In this document: positions 8,663-12,647 of the stretch, one piece after another | Layout of the letters: every line of letters begins with the position of its first letter | How positions within the stretch are numbered: position 1 is the first letter of the stretch | Assembly (NCBI GenBank): GCA_016702605.1 | Contig: JADJDQ010000018.1 | Span: forward strand, 1 to 12,647 | Reading direction: 5' to 3' | Length of the DNA: 12,647 nt | From: Candidatus Intricatilinea gracilis | GTDB lineage: Bacteria > Pseudomonadota > Gammaproteobacteria > Burkholderiales > Burkholderiaceae_C | Notes under the pieces: model-generated | Database searches by the model: none | What the model was told of the DNA's origin: nothing | Seen by the model: the letters and a program-made list of their open reading frames with translations, nothing else | Translations under genes and position numbers: made by a program

Positions 8663-9403
8663 ATGGCCAAAGTGATCTTCATCGGCGCCGGTCCGGGCGC
8701 CAGCGACCTCATGACCGTGCGCGGCGCACGGCGCCTCGCCCAGGCGGGTGTCGTGCTGTTCGACGCGTTGACCGACCCCGCGCTGCGCGAGCTGGCGCCG
8801 CAGGCCGAGTGGATCGACGTCGGCAAGCGCGGCTACGCCCATGCCATGGCGCAGGAGCGCATCAACGCGCTGCTGGTGGAGCATGGCCTGCGCCAGGACA
8901 TCACCACGGTGGTGCGCCTCAAGGGCGGGGACGCCAGCCTGTTCGGCCGGCTGGAGGAGGAGCTGCAGGCGCTCGATGCTGCGGGCATCGACTGCGAGGT
9001 GGTGCCCGGCGTCACCGCGGCCATCGCTGCCGCGGCCGGCACCCGGCGCCCGCTGACGCGCCGCGGCGTGGGCCGCAGCGTGAGCTTTGCCACCGCGATG
9101 ACCCGCACCGGCGACGTGCATGCCTGCCGCAGCGCCGACACCGAGGTGTTCTACATGGCTGGCCAGAAGCTGGCCGTGCTGGCCGAGCAGCTGCAACAGG
9201 CCGGCTGGTCGGCGCAGACCCCCGTGCTGGCGGTGTCCTGTGCCGGCACCGCCGACGAGCGCGCCAGCGAGCACAGCGTCGCCAGCCTGCCCGATGCGGG
9301 CGAGCGCCACGCCGGCCGCCCCACGGTGGTGATCGTCGGCGCGGGTGCCCTGCCGGTGCGCCCGGAGGATGCCGGCGGTGGCGGCCCGCTGTCGCCCGCG
9401 TGA
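8663..9403 (+). CDS. cobA: Uroporphyrinogen-III C-methyltransferase
   Basis: Intact 246-residue SAM-dependent methyltransferase that turns uroporphyrinogen III into precorrin-2, the branch point to siroheme and cobalamin. Family motifs are GAGPGASDLMTVRGARRL at the N-terminus, VVRLKGGDASLFGR, VVPGVTAAIAAAAG and YMAGQKL. It is the monofunctional form, lacking the dehydrogenase/ferrochelatase domain of CysG, so those steps must be encoded elsewhere. It lies 71 bases after cysN on the same strand, consistent with supplying siroheme to CysI. GGAG at 8643-8646 is 16 bases before the ATG, rather far for a Shine-Dalgarno. This is the first gene reading rightwards with no frame breaks after the damaged operon. 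Confidence 0.93.
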   Translation: MAKVIFIGAGPGASDLMTVRGARRLAQAGVVLFDALTDPALRELAPQAEWIDVGKRGYAHAMAQERINALLVEHGLRQDITTVVRLKGGDASLFGRLEEELQALDAAGIDCEVVPGVTAAIAAAAGTRRPLTRRGVGRSVSFATAMTRTGDVHACRSADTEVFYMAGQKLAVLAEQLQQAGWSAQTPVLAVSCAGTADERASEHSVASLPDAGERHAGRPTVVIVGAGALPVRPEDAGGGGPLSPA

Positions 9404-9544
9404 TCAGGATCATGCCGAGTCGAGCGTCAAACTGGGCCCATTGCCCCCAGGGCCATGGGAGTCGCGTCAGGCGCCACCGTAAAATCCAATGTTTTGTCCG
9501 CTGCGCTGGTTGATCTGTCCAGCCCTGTCCGGTCTTTCCCGTGA

Positions 9545-9661
9545 TGGCTGAATGCCGAACTGGCCCCCAAGTGGCCCAGCATCACCAAGCGCAAGGCGGC
9601 GCTGCCCGATGCGGACCAATGGAAGGACCGCACCGACAAGCTCGGCGAGCTCAAGCGCTGA
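9545..9661 (+). pseudogene. fdxA: 3' remnant of 7Fe ferredoxin gene fdxA (cluster-binding part missing)
   Basis: The frame ending at TGA 9659-9661 reads LNAELAPKWPSITKRK and continues PDADQWKDRTDKLGELKR. This matches the C-terminal tail of 7Fe (3Fe-4S plus 4Fe-4S) ferredoxins of the Azotobacter FdI type, which is about 106 residues long. Only about 38 codons remain; a stop (9542-9544) lies just upstream in this frame, and all the conserved cluster cysteines are absent. An ATG at 9544-9546, in a different frame, abuts the remnant, so a deletion of roughly 200 bases from near the start codon is a simple explanation. Upstream, TAAAAT (9480-9485) may be the old -10 box; I see nothing else in 9404-9540. 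The gene is followed 50 bases later by a ferredoxin-NADP reductase, its natural partner. A misassembly could give the same picture. Confidence 0.7.
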
Positions 9662-9710
9662 GCCGCCGCGCCGGCCGCAACGGGCCGGCGATACCGCCTG
9701 GGTGGCCGAG

Positions 9711-10802
9711 ATGACCGTGCAAGCGCAAGCGCAAGAGGGCGCCTGGATCGACACCGACGCCGTCGTCATCGGCGCCGGGCCCGTGGGGCTGTGGCAGGTC
9801 TTCGAGTGTGGCCTGCTCGGCCTGCACTGCCACGTCGTGGATGTGCTGGGCGAGGCGGGCGGCCAGTGCGTCGAGCTCTACGCCGACAAGCCGATCTACG
9901 ACATCCCCGGCCTGCCGGCCACCACCGGCCGCGAGCTGGCCGCACGGCTGCGTCAGCAGATCGAACCCTTCGCGCCCCATTGGCACCTCGGCGAGCAGGT
10001 CACCGGCCTGTCGTCGATGGCCGATGGCCGCTTCGAGTTGCACACCAACGCGAGCGCGAGCACTGGCACTGACACTGGCACCGCCCTGCGCTGCCACAGC
10101 GTGTTCATCGCGGCGGGCGTCGGCGCCTTCCTGCCGCGCCGGCTGCCCCTGGAGGGCCTGCGGGTGCACGAGGGCCGCAGTGTCTTCCACCACACCCTGC
10201 CCGAGGTCGAAGCCGCAGGCCGCGAGGTGGTGGTCGCGGGTGGCGAGGACGCCGCCCTGCGCCAGCTGCTGGCCCTGGCCGCCAGCGCGACGCCCCCGTC
10301 GGGCCTGACGCTGCTGCACCGGCGCGACAAGTTCGATGCCGCCGATCCGGCCCTGGTCGCTGCACTGTCCGAGCTGCGTGCGGCGGGCCGGGTGCAGGTC
10401 GTGGCCGGCCAGCCGGTGGACGTGGTGCTTGACGCGGGTGAGCTGTGCGGGCTGCGCATCGCCCCGCCCGAGGGCACCGAGTTCACCCTGCCGCTGCAGC
10501 GCCTGGCCGTGTGCCTCGGCCTGAGCCCGCGCCTGGGGCCGGGGGCCGACTGGGGGCTGGCGATGGCGCGCAAGCAGCTGGTGGTGGACACCGCCCGCTT
10601 CGAGACCTCGGTGCCGGGCATCCACGCCGTGGGGGACGTGGTGACCTACCCGGGCAAACGCAAACTGCTGCTCAGCGGCTTCCACGAGGCCACCCTGGCC
10701 GCCTTTGCCGCAGCAGAGCGCCGCCGTGGTGCGCCGGTGGTGCTGGAATACACCACCAGCAGCCGGCACCTGCAGCAACGGCTGGGCGTGCTGCAGGCCT
10801 GA
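9711..10802 (+). CDS. Ferredoxin-NADP reductase, TrxB-like type
   Basis: Intact 363-residue FAD protein of the thioredoxin-reductase-like ferredoxin/flavodoxin-NADP reductase family, which passes electrons between NADPH and ferredoxin in the cytoplasm. The FAD-binding GAGPVGL begins at residue 21. GEAGGQCVELYADKPIYDIPG, a hallmark of this family, follows, and the C-terminus has AVGDVVTYPGKRKLLLSGFHEA. The redox CxxC of true thioredoxin reductases is absent, which supports the call. The second nucleotide-binding motif, normally GGGDSALDW, reads AGGEDAALRQL here, so NADPH binding may be altered. A short low-complexity stretch (NASASTGTDTGTA) interrupts the middle. Start ATG 9711 was chosen because it is about 15 residues before the FAD motif. 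Sitting behind fdxA and the sulfite reductase cluster, it may feed electrons to CysI. Confidence 0.88.
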   Translation: MTVQAQAQEGAWIDTDAVVIGAGPVGLWQVFECGLLGLHCHVVDVLGEAGGQCVELYADKPIYDIPGLPATTGRELAARLRQQIEPFAPHWHLGEQVTGLSSMADGRFELHTNASASTGTDTGTALRCHSVFIAAGVGAFLPRRLPLEGLRVHEGRSVFHHTLPEVEAAGREVVVAGGEDAALRQLLALAASATPPSGLTLLHRRDKFDAADPALVAALSELRAAGRVQVVAGQPVDVVLDAGELCGLRIAPPEGTEFTLPLQRLAVCLGLSPRLGPGADWGLAMARKQLVVDTARFETSVPGIHAVGDVVTYPGKRKLLLSGFHEATLAAFAAAERRRGAPVVLEYTTSSRHLQQRLGVLQA

Positions 10803-10813
10803 TCCTGTCCTGA

Positions 10814-10844
10814 TTGCAAACTTCCGACACAAAGCGGTCATAAT
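10814..10844 (+). promoter_or_regulatory. Candidate promoter for the riboswitch-receptor transcript
   Basis: TTGCAA (10814-10819) and CATAAT (10839-10844) resemble -35 and -10 boxes, 19 bases apart, slightly wider than ideal. Transcription would begin near 10851, just before the hairpin and aptamer that follow. The gap between the reductase stop and the aptamer holds no gene. Confidence 0.45.
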
Positions 10845-10851
10845 GCCGCCC

Positions 10852-10875
10852 GACGCGCGGCGCATGCCACGCGTC
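10852..10875 (+). other. Hairpin directly upstream of the TPP aptamer
   Basis: GACGCG (10852-10857) pairs with CGCGTC (10870-10875), with an inner GGC/GCC stem and a GCAT loop; a C and an A are unpaired between the two stems. It would form at the very 5' end of the leader RNA. It could stabilise the leader or help the aptamer fold; its role is unknown. Confidence 0.45.
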
Positions 10876-10877
10876 AT

Positions 10878-10955
10878 CCGCTAGGGGTGCTGGCTTCGGC
10901 TGGCTGAGAAAGTCCCTTTGAACCTGATTGAGGTAATCCTCGCGCAGGGAAGCAT
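10878..10955 (+). ncRNA. TPP (thiamin pyrophosphate) riboswitch aptamer, THI element
   Basis: The conserved TPP aptamer blocks occur in order: CTAGGGGTGC, CTGAGAAAGTCCC, TTGAACCTGAT, GAGGTAATCCTC and CGCAGGGAAGC. The P3 arm is CTGGC-TTCG-GCTGG with a UUCG tetraloop and G-U pairs, and the P5 arm is GAGG-TAAT-CCTC. GCT (10880-10882) and AGC (10951-10953) close a short P1. The aptamer binds thiamin pyrophosphate and normally switches off the gene behind it when TPP is plentiful. Here that gene is the TonB-dependent receptor, whose start codon lies about 80 bases downstream. Confidence 0.95.
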
Positions 10956-10967
10956 CTGTCGAGACGA

Positions 10968-10993
10968 CGCCAGCCCGCCCTCCGGGCCTGGCG
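10968..10993 (+). terminator. GC-rich hairpin after the aptamer, possible expression platform or weak terminator
   Basis: CGCCAG (10968-10973) pairs with CTGGCG (10988-10993), extended by CCCG/CGGG with one bulged C and a CCCTC loop. A second small hairpin, GCGGT/ACCGC (10993-11008), follows at once. There is only a short TTT after the first stem, so intrinsic termination would be weak. Its position just after the aptamer suggests it belongs to the switching region. Confidence 0.45.
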
Positions 10994-11013
10994 CGGTTTG
11001 CGGACCGCCGACC

Positions 11014-11040
11014 TGCCATCGATCTGGAAACACGATGGCA
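11014..11040 (+). promoter_or_regulatory. Start-codon-sequestering hairpin of the receptor gene
   Basis: TGCCATCG (11014-11021) is perfectly complementary to CGATGGCA (11033-11040), with an 11-base loop. The 3' arm contains the receptor ATG (11035-11037) and the loop carries the purine-rich GGAAA that would be its ribosome binding site. This is the geometry of a translational off-switch downstream of a riboswitch. How the aptamer would open or close it is not evident from the sequence alone. Confidence 0.55.
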
Positions 11041-12647
11041 CATCCACCCTCCCACCTGTCTGCTGCGTTCCCGCCCGTCCAGGGCTGGCCCCGTCACACC
11101 CGCGCGCTGGCCGCGGCCGCGGCCCTGCTGGGTGCCGGCTCGGTTGCCCATGCGCAGAGCGCGTCCGGCGACTCGACCCGCCTCGGCACGGTCACGATCA
11201 CCGGTCGCGGCCCCGTCGCATCGGTTGCGGGTTTTGGCAGCCAGCCGCTGGCCACCACGCCCATCAGCGCCACGGTCATCGGCGCTGACGAGCTGCGCAG
11301 CCACGGCATCGACCGCCTCGCCGAGGTCACCACGCTCGACGCGGCGATCGGCGACGCCTACAACACCACCGGCTACTGGGACTACCTGAGCGTGCGCGGC
11401 TTCGTGCTCGACAACCGCTTCAACTACCGCCGCGACGGCCTGCCCATCAACGCCGAGACCAGCCTGCACCTGGGCAACAAGGCCGCCGTCGAAATCCTCA
11501 AGGGCGCCAGCGGCATGCAGGCCGGCACCAGCGCACCCGGCGGCCTGGCCAACCTCGTCGTCAAGCGGCCTGACCGCGACCTCACCAGCGTCGGCGCCGG
11601 TTGGCAACAGGGCGGCACCTACGGCGCCAACCTCGACCTCTCCCGCCGGCTCGGCGAGGCCAGGGAGGCCGGCCTGCGCCTGAACGTCGCGGCCGAACGC
11701 CTGAACACCGCCACCGAGAACACCCGCGGCCAACGCCACCTCGTCGCCCTCGCAGGTGACTGGCGCCTGGGCGGCGGCGCCCTGCTCGAAGCCGAGTTCG
11801 AGCACAGCCGCCAGCGCCAGCCCAGCGTGCCCGGCTTCTCGATGCAGGGCAACACCGTGCCCAGCCCCGCCGACCCGCGCATCAACCTCAACAACCAGGA
11901 CTGGTCGCAGCCCGTGGTCCTGCAGGGCGACACCGTCTCGCTGCGCTGGACCCAGCCGCTGGCCGGCAGCTGGAAGTTCATCGCCCACGGCATGAGCCAG
12001 CGGCTGAAGAACGACGACCGCATCGCCTTTCCCTATGGCTGCACCGACAGCATCGGCAACTGGTACGGCGACCGCTACTGCCCCGATGGCACGGCCGATC
12101 TGTACGACTTCCGCAGCGACAACGAGCGTCGCCGCAGCGATGCGCTCGATCTGGGTGCGCAGGGCCAGTTCGATCTCGGCCCCACCCGGCACCAGTTCGC
12201 GGGGGGCGTGCTCTTCACCCACTACGTCCAGCGCATGCAGATGCAGGCCTACAACTGGGCCGGCACCGTCAAGGTCGACGGCAGCGATGACGTGCCCGCC
12301 AGCCCGGCGTTGACCGACCAGAACACCCACCGCGACGAGCGCAGCACCGAGTTCTACCTGCGCGACGCCATCCGCTTCAGCCCCGACTGGCAACTCTGGG
12401 CCGGCCTGCGCCACAGCCGCCTGCACCGAGAGAGCATGCGCACCGACGGCAGCCGCGCGAGCAGCTACGGCGAACAGGTCACCTCGCCCTGGCTCGCCCT
12501 GAGCTGGGAGTGGGCGGCCCAGCACATCGCCTATGCCAGCTGGGGCCGCGGCATGGAGTCCGAGGTGGTGCCCAGCCGCTCCCACTACAGCAACCGCGGC
12601 GAGGTCCTGCTCTCGCGCAGCCGGCAGATCGAGGTCGGCCTGAAGGG
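11035..12647 (+). CDS. TonB-dependent outer-membrane receptor under TPP control (C-terminus beyond window)
   Basis: Outer-membrane active transporter of the siderophore-receptor-like class; 537 codons are present without a frame break and the gene leaves the right edge. Residues 1-40 form a signal peptide (hydrophobic LAAAAALLGAGSVAHA, cleaved before Gln 41). A TonB-box-like segment, TRLGTVTITG, follows. The plug domain covers about residues 73-180, with ATVIGADELRSHGIDRLAEV, YLSVRGFVLDN, YRRDGLPI, VEILKGASGMQAGTSAPGG and LVVKRP. The beta-barrel begins after that with alternating aromatic strands; two cysteines (GCTDS and RYCPDG) probably bridge an external loop. Automatic annotation would call it a siderophore receptor. 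The TPP riboswitch before it argues instead for thiamin, a thiamin phosphate or a pyrimidine/thiazole precursor as substrate. The start ATG 11035 follows GGAAA at a short distance. Confidence 0.9.
   Translation, partial: MAHPPSHLSAAFPPVQGWPRHTRALAAAAALLGAGSVAHAQSASGDSTRLGTVTITGRGPVASVAGFGSQPLATTPISATVIGADELRSHGIDRLAEVTTLDAAIGDAYNTTGYWDYLSVRGFVLDNRFNYRRDGLPINAETSLHLGNKAAVEILKGASGMQAGTSAPGGLANLVVKRPDRDLTSVGAGWQQGGTYGANLDLSRRLGEAREAGLRLNVAAERLNTATENTRGQRHLVALAGDWRLGGGALLEAEFEHSRQRQPSVPGFSMQGNTVPSPADPRINLNNQDWSQPVVLQGDTVSLRWTQPLAGSWKFIAHGMSQRLKNDDRIAFPYGCTDSIGNWYGDRYCPDGTADLYDFRSDNERRRSDALDLGAQGQFDLGPTRHQFAGGVLFTHYVQRMQMQAYNWAGTVKVDGSDDVPASPALTDQNTHRDERSTEFYLRDAIRFSPDWQLWAGLRHSRLHRESMRTDGSRASSYGEQVTSPWLALSWEWAAQHIAYASWGRGMESEVVPSRSHYSNRGEVLLSRSRQIEVGLK

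Noticed and set aside
8652..8675. Seven-codon frame MIAAWPK overlapping the cobA start, with GGAG at a good distance
   Set aside because: It could be a translational-coupling leader, but a frame this short arises easily by chance and nothing else supports it.
10672..12585. A 637-codon open frame on the minus strand opposite the receptor gene
   Set aside because: It is rich in Ala, Gly and Val with no recognisable domain, and it mirrors a gene with signal peptide, plug domain and riboswitch on the plus strand. Long antisense frames are common at this GC content.

Overview
The window looks like a GC-rich betaproteobacterial chromosome of the order Burkholderiales, most like the Leptothrix/Sphaerotilus/Rubrivivax group. 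This rests on very high GC, strong G/C preference at third codon positions, and the gene set: a CcoI-type copper ATPase and a sulfur cluster in the order TSUP transporter, nitrite/sulfite reductase, DUF934, APS reductase, cysD, cysN, cobA. The genus is inferred from gene order and protein style, not from a database match.

Layout. Bases 1-1333 (minus strand) hold the N-terminal half of a copper P-type ATPase of the cbb3-oxidase (CcoI/FixI) type; its gene runs off the left edge. A near-consensus FNR/ANR box lies in its upstream region. Divergent from it is an exported DUF192 protein (1524-2039). An AT-rich promoter island follows, then the assimilatory sulfur operon (2152-8591): TauE/SafE-type transporter, CysI, DUF934 protein, APS reductase, CysD and CysN. 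An inverted pair of REP-like hairpins sits between cysD and cysN. cobA (8663-9403) makes the siroheme precursor that CysI needs. Next come a remnant of the 7Fe ferredoxin gene fdxA, lacking all its cysteine codons, and an intact TrxB-like ferredoxin-NADP reductase (9711-10802). The right end carries a TPP riboswitch and, under it, the first 537 codons of a TonB-dependent outer-membrane receptor that leaves the window.

How the genes work together. Sulfate is activated to APS by CysDN and reduced to sulfite by the iron-sulfur APS reductase. Sulfite is then reduced to sulfide by the siroheme/4Fe-4S CysI. CobA supplies the siroheme precursor and the TSUP protein probably moves a sulfur oxyanion across the inner membrane. 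No CysJ flavoprotein is present, so the ferredoxin reductase next door is a plausible electron source. The riboswitch-controlled receptor suggests uptake of thiamin or a precursor across the outer membrane.

Quality warning. Every gene in 1-8591 except the DUF192 gene is broken by single-base indels: I count at least thirty, many at G/C runs, with the encoded protein continuing correctly in the next frame. Everything from cobA rightwards reads cleanly apart from the fdxA deletion. The broken genes are therefore annotated as full spans and are more likely poor consensus sequence than true decay. I see no tRNA, rRNA, CRISPR array, insertion sequence or phage gene. No clearly undescribed system is present; the best leads are the TPP-controlled receptor with its start-codon hairpin and the FNR box upstream of ccoI.
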